Shown one piece after another: positions 1 to 8,093 of a DNA stretch of 42,023 nt. How positions within the stretch are numbered: position 1 is the first letter of the stretch; each line of letters begins with the position of its first letter. Origin of the DNA: an uncultured Aquimarina sp. (GTDB lineage Bacteria > Bacteroidota > Bacteroidia > Flavobacteriales > Flavobacteriaceae); NCBI GenBank assembly GCA_947489195.1, contig CANLCT010000039.1, positions 1 to 42,023 of the forward strand, given 5' to 3'. Below the pieces are notes generated by a model, which was not told the DNA's origin, did no database searches, and was given only the letters and a program-made list of their open reading frames with translations. A program made the translations under genes and the position numbers.

Positions 1-68
1 GCAGAACTACAACCAAATTAAAAGTAACTAAAAATCAAAGGGATGCAATATAGAAAAAGCTTAACTTA

Positions 69-1118
69 ATGACATTGGGCTTACGCTATAGTCTATTTTA
101 TAGATTAGGAGGTCAACCACTTAACATTTACGAAAACAATCAACCTGTAAACTATAATCCAACTACTAATGTGTATAGTAGTGCTGATCCCATTGGAACC
201 GAAAACTTTGCCAAAAGTGATGTAATTGCATCCTTTGATGGTCTAGAACCTCGATTTGCCGCTTCATTTCAATTAAATGACAACACCTCTTTTAAGGCAA
301 GTTACCAACGCATGAATCAATACATCCATTTAATTTCAAACACAAATGCCCCTACGCCTTTAGATGTTTGGGCACCAAGTGGGAAATTTATAAAACCTCA
401 AATTTCGGATCAATTTGCTGTAGGTTATTTTAAAAATTTAGCCGACAACACATATTCTCTAGAAACCGAATTATATTACAAAACCACCGACAATAGAATT
501 GACTATATAGACGGGGCTGATATTATTGCTAACAATGAAATTGAAACTGATATTTTAAATGGTGAAACCAGAGCTTATGGTTTTGAGTTTTTACTAAAAA
601 AGAATACAGGTAAACTTACAGGCTGGTTTGCCTATACACTTTCAAAATCAGAACAACGCACCCCTGGCAGAACCGCCTCCGAAACCGGAATTAATAACGG
701 TGATTGGTACAACACCCCTTATGACCGTACACACGATTTATCAATAACAGCCATATATACTTTATCTAAAAAGTGGAACTTTGGAACCAATTTCGTATAC
801 CAAACAGGTCGTCCAACAACATACCCCTCTGGGCAGTATCTTTTTGATGATATCACTGTACCAAATTTCACCTCTAGATATGATGAAAGACTACCAGCTT
901 ATCATCGTTTAGATATATCGGCAACACTCACTCCAAAACAAAAAAGAAAACGAAAATGGAAAAGTGAATGGGTGTTTGGTGTTTATAACCTTTATTTTAG
1001 AAGAAACGCCTCATCAATAAACTTTTTTGAAAATGAAGAAACCGGTTTAAATGAAGCACGAAGAACATCCATATTTGGAGCTGCCATTCCTGCTATTACC
1101 TACAACTTTAAATTTTAA
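69..1118 (+). CDS. TonB-dependent receptor, C-terminal beta-barrel only (truncated or interrupted)
   Basis: This is the C-terminal part of an outer-membrane TonB-dependent receptor of the Bacteroidota type, which imports large substrates with energy from TonB. Visible features are the GLRYSLFYRLGG strand near the start, a typical barrel stretch with many aromatic residues, a late YNLYFRRNAS segment and a terminal aromatic strand ending YNFKF. The carboxypeptidase-like domain, TonB box and plug that should precede it (about 400-500 residues) are absent. The 68 bases upstream contain a stop in each forward frame; in this frame the stop is TAG at 51-53. Barrel-like coding resumes just after that stop, around KKLNL, so the listed ATG is probably an internal methionine. 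The gene lies 3 bp before a DUF4249 lipoprotein, a common flavobacterial pairing. It may be a pseudogene, or the window edge may be misassembled. Family is firm; intactness is doubtful. Confidence 0.75.
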   Translation: MTLGLRYSLFYRLGGQPLNIYENNQPVNYNPTTNVYSSADPIGTENFAKSDVIASFDGLEPRFAASFQLNDNTSFKASYQRMNQYIHLISNTNAPTPLDVWAPSGKFIKPQISDQFAVGYFKNLADNTYSLETELYYKTTDNRIDYIDGADIIANNEIETDILNGETRAYGFEFLLKKNTGKLTGWFAYTLSKSEQRTPGRTASETGINNGDWYNTPYDRTHDLSITAIYTLSKKWNFGTNFVYQTGRPTTYPSGQYLFDDITVPNFTSRYDERLPAYHRLDISATLTPKQKRKRKWKSEWVFGVYNLYFRRNASSINFFENEETGLNEARRTSIFGAAIPAITYNFKF

Positions 1119-1121
1119 CAC

Positions 1122-1967
1122 ATGAAAAAGATATCCATATATTTCAGCTTATTCCTATTGGTATTCACATCTTGTGAAGATGTAGTAAACATAGACTTAA
1201 ATGATAACCCGCCTAAGTTAGTAATTGAGGCTCTTATCAATTGGGAAAAAGATACAACAGGTAATGAACAAACTATTTTTTTAAGGGAATCTACCTCTTT
1301 TTTTAAAGAAGAAATAATAAACGCTACTGGAGCAACTGTAAGTGTTACTCATGAAAATGGAAGTGTTTTTAATTTTGCAGAAAGTAATCCTGGAGAATAT
1401 AATACTACAGAATTTATTCCCGAGATTGGAGCTACCTACACCTTAGCTATCACCTATAAAGATGAAGAGTATACTGCTGTAGAAAAAATGATTCCGGTAG
1501 CTCCCATTAAAAGAGTGGATCAACGTATTGAAGATATTGCAGACGAAGAAATTCCAGTAATTGCTTTCTATTTCGATGACCCAGAAACTATTAAAAACTT
1601 TTATTTAGTCAACTATTTACCCGATTTTCAAGAAAAGAAAAGTTTTGGATTTGGCCGCGACGAATTTCAAGATGGTAATGAAATAGAAATTTTACTTTCT
1701 AGTGAATATATCATTCCCGATAGCGATGAAGGGATAAGAGAATTTACTAGTGGCGATGTTATTGAGCTTAAACTATTTGGAATTTCAAGAGAATTTCACG
1801 ACTATTTTAATATTTTAGTTGAACAAGCCGAACCAAGTACTGGTCCTTTTTCTTTAGCCCCAGCAGCTGCTAATGGTAATTGTATAAATATTACCAATCC
1901 AAAAAACAGACCTCTGGGATATTTTAGATTGAGTGAGGTAGATACAGAAATTTACACCTACAGGTAA
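1122..1967 (+). CDS. DUF4249 family lipoprotein
   Basis: Predicted outer-membrane lipoprotein of 281 residues. The N-terminus is a lipoprotein signal with the lipobox FTSC and the lipidated cysteine at residue 18. The following CEDVVNIDL and PPKLVIEALI segments are typical of DUF4249 proteins, which normally sit beside a TonB-dependent receptor, as here with a 3-bp gap. By analogy it may help the receptor capture its ligand at the cell surface, but the biochemical role of DUF4249 is unknown and the substrate cannot be read from the sequence. The two genes are almost certainly co-transcribed. A long palindrome follows the stop codon. Confidence 0.85.
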   Translation: MKKISIYFSLFLLVFTSCEDVVNIDLNDNPPKLVIEALINWEKDTTGNEQTIFLRESTSFFKEEIINATGATVSVTHENGSVFNFAESNPGEYNTTEFIPEIGATYTLAITYKDEEYTAVEKMIPVAPIKRVDQRIEDIADEEIPVIAFYFDDPETIKNFYLVNYLPDFQEKKSFGFGRDEFQDGNEIEILLSSEYIIPDSDEGIREFTSGDVIELKLFGISREFHDYFNILVEQAEPSTGPFSLAPAAANGNCINITNPKNRPLGYFRLSEVDTEIYTYR

Positions 1968-1982
1968 TAAATAACTAGTTTT

Positions 1983-2081
1983 GATACCATGATTGATAAA
2001 ATAAAATGTGGTTCTCGATATAAAATTCTTGACAGAATTCCACTCGAACTATCACATTTTATTTTATCAACATCTGGTGTC
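1983..2081. repeat. Long imperfect palindrome between convergent genes (REP-like element or bidirectional terminator)
   Basis: An 18-bp arm, TTGATAAAATAAAATGTG at 1993-2010, is perfectly complementary to 2053-2070. Inside it a second stem (GTTC/GAAC, then AATTCT/AGAATT around a TGAC loop) continues the fold. Outside it GATACCA pairs imperfectly with TGGTGTC at 2075-2081. The whole folds into a hairpin of about 100 nt. It fills the gap between the DUF4249 gene and the convergent beta-galactosidase gene, so it can act as a terminator both ways. The inner CTCGATA...CTCGAA pattern resembles palindromes I associate with flavobacterial intergenic regions; that link is from memory and untested. Confidence 0.7.
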
Positions 2082-2097
2082 TAATTTCCTCTCTTTG

Positions 2098-5000
2098 TTA
2101 CTTCAAAGAAAACTTAAAATCAAACTCATAATCCTTTGCTGGAATACTATGTTCTGGTCTTGGAGCCGCTTTTAAACTCCATGAATTGTACCCAGATACT
2201 CCTTGTTGTTTATAGTCTAAATTTAATGTATGTCCTTTTAATTTAGTTAGTTCACATTGGTAAGTTGCTTTATCTAAATCCTCGGTTGTATATGGGTAAA
2301 TGCTAAATTCAAAATCATTATTTGATGCAACATTTAATGTACTTTTCTCTATTTTAAAATTAGCATACTTTACTTCGGTTCTATTTCCATAGGCTTGCGG
2401 AAATACATAAGGTGCACTAAAATCATTTAATACTTTCTCATAAACACCAACAAAAGCACCATCATTTCGATCTATATAATTTTCATGTGGTCCTTTACCA
2501 TACCATGTCACCGCTTTAAATATGTCTTTTAACTCCGTTTGTATTCCTATACGTGGTAAATTCGCTAATGCTTCATTACAAGAAAATGTATTATGCATTT
2601 GCACCTCACCTGACGGATAAATCGTATAAATACTAGTAAAAAACACCTTTTTACCTCCTAATTGATACTTACTAATTACTTCAACAGTTTTCCCATTATG
2701 CTTCTTTTTAAAAGAAAGTAGTTGCTGATTTTGAGTGGCTTGTTTCCAAAAATTAATAGCTGGTATTCGTTGTATTACCGCCCTATCATTATCGGTTACT
2801 GCTCGCCAAAAATTTGGCCTTATTGGAGCTGACAATAAACTTTTATTATCCACTTTAAAATCGGCTACATACCCCGTAGCAATATCAAATTCTACCTTAA
2901 AATTATCACCACTTACTTGTAATGTGTTAGTCGTTTCAGTTATGTTTAGTTCACTTCCTGCTACTATAGGTTTCTCTATAGTTTCTTTTTTAAATGGAAT
3001 TTTAAATTGTTCTGAAGCAACCACATAACCTTTTTCCGCCCAAGCGGTATTATTTTTTTGTTTTGCATATAGATTTACATAATAGGTATTCTCTTCTTTT
3101 CTTTTAAAAGAAGGTAAACTAATCGTACTAGTACCTAAAGGAGCTATATCATCAATCGTTAATACTCCATTTTTAGTTGCTTTTCCATTTTCGATCAATT
3201 CATATGTAAAATCATATACAGCGCTATTGGTAAAGGCTGTTCTGTTTTTTAAAGTGAACGTATTTTTATCGGCATTAAAACTTCCAAATTCAAAAGGTTG
3301 AAATACGTATTTACACTCGTACATTACTGGTTTTACAGTTTGATCGGCATTGATGATTCCGTTTAAACAGAAATTACCATCGTTATCCGCATCTCCAAAG
3401 TACCCCCCATAAGCAAATTGCTCACAACCCTCTTTTGTTTTTACTGCTATTCCTTGATCCATCCAGTCCCAAATAAAAGCTCCTGCAATACGAGGGTGAG
3501 ATCGCGCCACATCCCAAAACAATTTTAAACCTCCGTTTGAATTTCCCATGGCATGCGAATATTCGCAAGTAATCACCATTTTATCTCCTGGTTGCGATTC
3601 ATCCATTTCTGCAAACTCTTCGATTGAAGGGTACATCCTCGAAATCATATCGGTAAAATCGTAGGGATCTTTAGGAGTGTTTCGAGATTGAGGTGATAAT
3701 ATTCCGCCATAAGACTCCGAACCTTCATAATGAATTAAACGTTCTGGGTCATTCCATTTTAAATACCCCGCCATAGCTGAGTGATTGGCACCCGCTCCAG
3801 ACTCATTCCCCAACGACCAAGAAAAAATACAGGGATGATTTTTATCGCGCTGGTACATACGCATTGCTCGATCCACAAAGGTTGCTGTCCACTCTGGATG
3901 GCTTGCTAACTCTCCGCCAGAACCTCTAGTACCATGCGATTCTACATTGGCCTCGTCCATTACATAAATTCCATACTGATCACATAAATCATAAAACTCT
4001 ACATTATTGGGATAATGACTACAACGTACTGCATTAAAATTATAAGCTTTAAGTAACATGATATCCTTTTTCATGTTTTCAAAACTTACCGTTTTACCTG
4101 TTTCGGCATTATGGTCATGTCTGTTTACACCATATAGTTTTACGGGTTTTCCATTTACTAAAAACACGCCTTTTTTAGTCTCGTATTTTCGAAAACCAAC
4201 TTTGGCAGACTTACTTTCGATTATATTTCCTTTAGCATCTTTTAAACTTAAAACTAAAGTGTATAAATATGGATTTTCAGCAGACCATTTTTTAGGTTGC
4301 TGTACTGGAATATTAAACACATCATATTTAGGATTCCAACGCTGACCATAAAAAATATTAGCAATTTTATCTGCATTTTCAGTTTTAGAAACCACCTTAG
4401 TATTTTTATCAAATAAGGTAGCTACCACAGTATAATCATTTGCCTTAACTGATTTAGGAAAAGAAACTTTCGGGCTTATTTTTAATACCGCATTTGTATA
4501 AGTTTCATCTAATTTTGTTTCTATTTTAAAATCTGAAATACTTGCTTTTGGTTCTGCTAAAAGCAGTACATCTCTATGAATTCCTGACAAATCCCAATGA
4601 TCTTGAGCTTCCACATACGACCCATCGCTCCAACGAAACACTTTTGAAACCACTGTATTTGTTCCTTTTTTTAAATATGAAGTAATATCAAATTCTGCGG
4701 GTGTACGACTCCCTTGACTATAGCCAACTTTTCCCCCATTAACCCATACATAAAAAGCCGAAGTTACGCCTGCAAAATGAATACGTACATTCATATTCTT
4801 CCAATTTTCGGATACTTCGAATTCCTTTTTATAAATCCCAACAGGGTTTGCTGTTGGAGCTATTTTTGGCCAATCTAAATGCCCCCATGAATGCCTTTGA
4901 TTGGTATAAATACGCTCTCCATAACCTTGCATTTCCCAATTCATTGGTACTTTTACAATGTCCCAATCATTAAAATTAGCTTCTAAAAAATTAGTGGGCG

Positions 5001-5241
5001 TAGCTTCAATACTTTCTGAAAAATGAAACTGCCAATTTCCATTTAATGACGTTACACGATCACTTTTACTTTTATTACCAATCAACGCCTTCTCTTCGGT
5101 AGTATAAGAATACATCGTAGCTCTTGGTGGTAATTTGTTAATTCCTATTACTGCTGGGTTTTCCCAATCATTTTTTTGTTGCCCTATCAAAGTTAAACTT
5201 GACAGGAATAAGATCGTAGCTAATATTCTTAATTTTTGCAT
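2098..5241 (-). CDS. lacZ: Secreted glycoside hydrolase family 2 beta-galactosidase (LacZ-type)
   Basis: A 1047-residue GH2 enzyme with the full LacZ layout: sugar-binding domain (about 60-235), Ig-like domain (240-350), TIM barrel (355-650), a further beta domain, and a C-terminal Bgal_small_N domain (about 780-1045). The acid/base glutamate is E480 in SLGNES and the nucleophile is E560 in ITCEYSHAMGNS, each in its standard LacZ context. Unlike E. coli LacZ it starts with a signal peptide (residues 1-20, ending TLIGQQ), so it acts in the periplasm or at the surface. It should release terminal beta-galactosyl residues from oligosaccharides; the natural substrate could be an algal or host galactan. 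No SusC/D pair or sulfatase is adjacent, so it is not in an obvious utilisation locus. The symbol reflects family, not a lac operon. Confidence 0.92.
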   Translation of the reverse strand: MQKLRILATILFLSSLTLIGQQKNDWENPAVIGINKLPPRATMYSYTTEEKALIGNKSKSDRVTSLNGNWQFHFSESIEATPTNFLEANFNDWDIVKVPMNWEMQGYGERIYTNQRHSWGHLDWPKIAPTANPVGIYKKEFEVSENWKNMNVRIHFAGVTSAFYVWVNGGKVGYSQGSRTPAEFDITSYLKKGTNTVVSKVFRWSDGSYVEAQDHWDLSGIHRDVLLLAEPKASISDFKIETKLDETYTNAVLKISPKVSFPKSVKANDYTVVATLFDKNTKVVSKTENADKIANIFYGQRWNPKYDVFNIPVQQPKKWSAENPYLYTLVLSLKDAKGNIIESKSAKVGFRKYETKKGVFLVNGKPVKLYGVNRHDHNAETGKTVSFENMKKDIMLLKAYNFNAVRCSHYPNNVEFYDLCDQYGIYVMDEANVESHGTRGSGGELASHPEWTATFVDRAMRMYQRDKNHPCIFSWSLGNESGAGANHSAMAGYLKWNDPERLIHYEGSESYGGILSPQSRNTPKDPYDFTDMISRMYPSIEEFAEMDESQPGDKMVITCEYSHAMGNSNGGLKLFWDVARSHPRIAGAFIWDWMDQGIAVKTKEGCEQFAYGGYFGDADNDGNFCLNGIINADQTVKPVMYECKYVFQPFEFGSFNADKNTFTLKNRTAFTNSAVYDFTYELIENGKATKNGVLTIDDIAPLGTSTISLPSFKRKEENTYYVNLYAKQKNNTAWAEKGYVVASEQFKIPFKKETIEKPIVAGSELNITETTNTLQVSGDNFKVEFDIATGYVADFKVDNKSLLSAPIRPNFWRAVTDNDRAVIQRIPAINFWKQATQNQQLLSFKKKHNGKTVEVISKYQLGGKKVFFTSIYTIYPSGEVQMHNTFSCNEALANLPRIGIQTELKDIFKAVTWYGKGPHENYIDRNDGAFVGVYEKVLNDFSAPYVFPQAYGNRTEVKYANFKIEKSTLNVASNNDFEFSIYPYTTEDLDKATYQCELTKLKGHTLNLDYKQQGVSGYNSWSLKAAPRPEHSIPAKDYEFDFKFSLK

Positions 5242-5664
5242 GTTTTTATATATCTACCTTAATATCATTCGTTATACTAACATACAATAAATAGAATACA
5301 ATAAAAAAGGACTATAAAGAAGAAATGATACCTTATAGTTTATTAATCATAAGGTGTAGTAATATCAATTCGCATACAACTTTTAAAATCAAAAAAATTA
5401 GACACTTCTTTCATGTGAAATCTTAATCCTACAAATCATACTTATAAATCTATTTTAAAAAACAGGATTAAGTGACAAAAAATTAAGATTAAATGTATTT
5501 TCAAAAACTAAAAAATACATGAAATGAATAAACTAAATTATATTAAAATGTTAATAATCAATATTTTAAGTTAAAGTTTTAGTAAATTTACATAATTACC
5601 CATTCATTTAACAACAAAATCAACATTAATTAAAATAATATAAAATTCCTACAAAAAAATTATC
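5242..5664. other. Divergent intergenic region between beta-galactosidase and beta-helix genes
   Basis: A very AT-rich stretch of 423 bp holding the promoters of two divergent genes. On the plus strand TAAATTTA at 5583-5590 matches seven of eight bases of the TAnnTTTG -7 element and would give a leader of about 65 nt for the beta-helix gene. A short inverted repeat ACCTTAT/ATAAGGT lies at 5330-5355 and a 12-bp operator-like palindrome TTTCATGTGAAA at 5409-5420. No exact -7 element was found for the beta-galactosidase gene, and I see no coding signal. Confidence 0.5.
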
Positions 5665-7491
5665 ATGAAGCTCAAATATAAAGACAAACTTTTTTTTGGT
5701 CTTTTGGCTATTTTTAGTTTATTAACAGCAAATTCAAAAGATTTTTTTGCCAAAAGCACCTCTTATAATGATGTTAAAGCAGTTATTAATTTAGCTACTG
5801 TAGGGGATACTGTTTTTTTACCGTCGGGTGAAAGCGACTGGGGTACGAACTCTTTATATGTTCAAGGCGGCATTAACATAATAGGTAATGGAGCAAACAA
5901 TACGATTATCAAAAGAACAAAATCACAAAGCAGACATCTTATCGTTTTTAATGGATCTAATGGATTACCAAATGAATTACACAATATCGCTTTTGAAGGC
6001 ACATATAATAATGATAATATCTATAGTATGGGTGTTGGTTTTTTATATGGTTGTATCAATTTTAAAGTCTCTGGTTGTAAATTTACTGGATTTGCAAACT
6101 GTGCATTATGTATTGGAAACTCAAATATTCAAAAAGGAGTCATTTTTAAAAATGAATTTATTAATAATTATTATCCTTCAATTTTAAATTTTGGATATGG
6201 AGTTGCCATATATGGTGGAGGCTCATGGTCTAATTTAGAACTAGGAAGTGAAAATTCAGTTTTTATTGAGGATAATTTTTTTATAGGAAACCGACACCAT
6301 GTAACTTCGAATAATAACTCAAAATTTGTTTTTAGATACAATAAAGTTGAACACACTAATGCTACAAAAAACTTTAGCATGATTGATGTTCATGGAAAAT
6401 CTGGCTGGGCATCAGGTTCTAGAAGTTTTGAAATTTATAATAACAGTTTTGGTACTACAAGAAACTTGACCACTAAAGCAAGAACTGCTATTGGAATTAG
6501 AGGTGGAGATGGTGTTATTTTTAATAATTTATGCTCAAATACTATATTTAGAACTATTGAGCTTTGGAACGAAGGTTTTATTTGTGGCAAACTCTCCACA
6601 AGGTACCAAACCAAGTCACTTCACATTTGGAATAATAAAAACCATGATAAACTAGGATATACGACTAATGGAGTTGTTAATAATTGTAATTTATCTATTA
6701 GGGAAAACAAAGATTATTTTATATCAAAAAAACCTAAATATTCATCATTTACATACCCTCATCCTTTACGAAATATTGCATTAAAAAAACCATCGGTATC
6801 CTCTAGTATAGACAAAAATCACCCTAGTTCATTTGCTGTTGATGGTAATTTTGAAAAAAATAGATGGTGGGGAGCAAATCCATATACCTCCCCTCAATGG
6901 TTTCAAGTAGACTTGAAGCGGATACACTCTGTAAATAAAATTATAGTAATGCCTTATTATGACGGAAAAAGATATTACCATTACAATATAGAAACATCAA
7001 AAGACGGAGTTCATTGGAGAAGGGTAGTCCAAAAATTCAACAATAATAGCGCCATTAAAAGCGGGGATTCTTATCAACTTTCAGAATTAACACAAGCAAG
7101 ATATGTAAAAATTAACATGACTTACAATTCTGCTAATACAGCTGTACATCTTATTGAATTTCAAGTTTACGGCATACCAGCTATAGAATCAATCAGTCAA
7201 ATTGTTCTGAATAAAAAAACAAAACAGCAAATTTTGAATGATTTACTAATTTATCCTAATCCATTAAGAAACAACCAAGCTATTACTTTAAATTTTGATA
7301 ATCCACATCATCATAAAGTTGCTACTATTGAAATTTTAGACTTTGTTGGAAATACTTTAAAAAAAGAAACCTTTGATATTACTAAAGGCATTAATGCTAA
7401 AAAAGTAAAACTACCATCATCTATTCAATCATATAGCACTGTTTCACTTCTGATTGGAAAAAAAACTATTCAGAAAAAATTAGTTTTTTAA
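5665..7491 (+). CDS. T9SS-exported right-handed beta-helix protein with F5/8C carbohydrate-binding module
   Basis: A 608-residue secreted protein. After an N-terminal signal region come repeated short strands rich in N, G, F and I (about 35-350; NNxF and GVxxxN turns) typical of right-handed parallel beta-helices such as pectate lyases, alginate epimerases and phage depolymerases. Residues about 369-510 form an F5/8 type C (discoidin) module: NIALKKPS start, FAVDGN, WWGAN, WFQVDL and a terminal EFQVYG. Residues 525-608 are a T9SS type A sorting domain beginning YPNPLRNN and ending in a basic/hydrophobic tail. It is therefore probably exported by the type IX system to the surface or medium. 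Its stop overlaps the convergent last gene of an exopolysaccharide locus by 12 bp, so a role in binding, cleaving or modifying that polymer is a reasonable inference. No catalytic residues can be assigned by eye. Confidence 0.85.
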   Translation: MKLKYKDKLFFGLLAIFSLLTANSKDFFAKSTSYNDVKAVINLATVGDTVFLPSGESDWGTNSLYVQGGINIIGNGANNTIIKRTKSQSRHLIVFNGSNGLPNELHNIAFEGTYNNDNIYSMGVGFLYGCINFKVSGCKFTGFANCALCIGNSNIQKGVIFKNEFINNYYPSILNFGYGVAIYGGGSWSNLELGSENSVFIEDNFFIGNRHHVTSNNNSKFVFRYNKVEHTNATKNFSMIDVHGKSGWASGSRSFEIYNNSFGTTRNLTTKARTAIGIRGGDGVIFNNLCSNTIFRTIELWNEGFICGKLSTRYQTKSLHIWNNKNHDKLGYTTNGVVNNCNLSIRENKDYFISKKPKYSSFTYPHPLRNIALKKPSVSSSIDKNHPSSFAVDGNFEKNRWWGANPYTSPQWFQVDLKRIHSVNKIIVMPYYDGKRYYHYNIETSKDGVHWRRVVQKFNNNSAIKSGDSYQLSELTQARYVKINMTYNSANTAVHLIEFQVYGIPAIESISQIVLNKKTKQQILNDLLIYPNPLRNNQAITLNFDNPHHHKVATIEILDFVGNTLKKETFDITKGINAKKVKLPSSIQSYSTVSLLIGKKTIQKKLVF

Positions 7492-8082
7492 ATAATAGAG
7501 TACTCCAAACTCAAACTGGTAATAATTATTACTAAAAGCACTGTTTGTGGCCGATATTTTAGGTGTAAATTGCAAATTTAACTCAAATTGTTTGGCAATT
7601 GGATAATTAACTCCTACCCCAAGATTTATAGTTATATTTGTAAGATCACTAAAAAAACTAACTCCTGGACCAATAGTTCCATACATTGACAATTTTTTAG
7701 TTCTATGTAAACTATAGGGCTGATCATTATATAAAAAATAATACTTATACATTAAATCTAAACCAAAAAAATCAATATCTTCAGTTGGAAAACCGTTGTT
7801 AAACTTTTTATTTGTTTTAAATCTATTAAGTAAAGCTTTTAATTCAATTCCATTTTTTAAGTTAATTTTTTTTTCAACCGAAAATTTAAAAGGTCTTGAA
7901 AAACTGTAATTCCTTTTAAGGTTAAATAAGCCTTCATTACTAAGTCCAGAATCATTGATTGTATTAACACCTGCACCAATAATCCAAGGGCTTTCATTAC
8001 TATTTTGGGCACTTACATTTAGCATTAAAAAGAACAGCATTAAGTAACAATTCCACATCTGCATTTTCTTAAAATAATTCAT
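7480..8082 (-). CDS. Small outer-membrane beta-barrel protein at the end of the exopolysaccharide locus
   Basis: A 200-residue protein with a signal peptide (hydrophobic stretch to about residue 25, ending NVSAQ), then alternating amphipathic strands and a terminal strand FEFGVLYYLKN, the pattern of an eight- to ten-stranded outer-membrane barrel (OMP_b-brl-like). It follows the Wzc-like kinase gene with an 11-bp gap and is probably the last gene of the exopolysaccharide operon. Similar small barrels occur at the ends of such loci in Bacteroidota, but their role is not established. It may assist export or anchor the polymer. Its 3' end overlaps the convergent beta-helix gene. Confidence 0.7.
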   Translation of the reverse strand: MNYFKKMQMWNCYLMLFFLMLNVSAQNSNESPWIIGAGVNTINDSGLSNEGLFNLKRNYSFSRPFKFSVEKKINLKNGIELKALLNRFKTNKKFNNGFPTEDIDFFGLDLMYKYYFLYNDQPYSLHRTKKLSMYGTIGPGVSFFSDLTNITINLGVGVNYPIAKQFELNLQFTPKISATNSAFSNNYYQFEFGVLYYLKN

Positions 8083-8093
8083 CTCTATTTATT

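Noticed and set aside
2735..3028. Open frame of 97 codons on the plus strand
   Set aside because: It lies wholly antisense inside the beta-galactosidase gene, whose domains and catalytic motifs are clear; the plus-strand product has no recognisable features.
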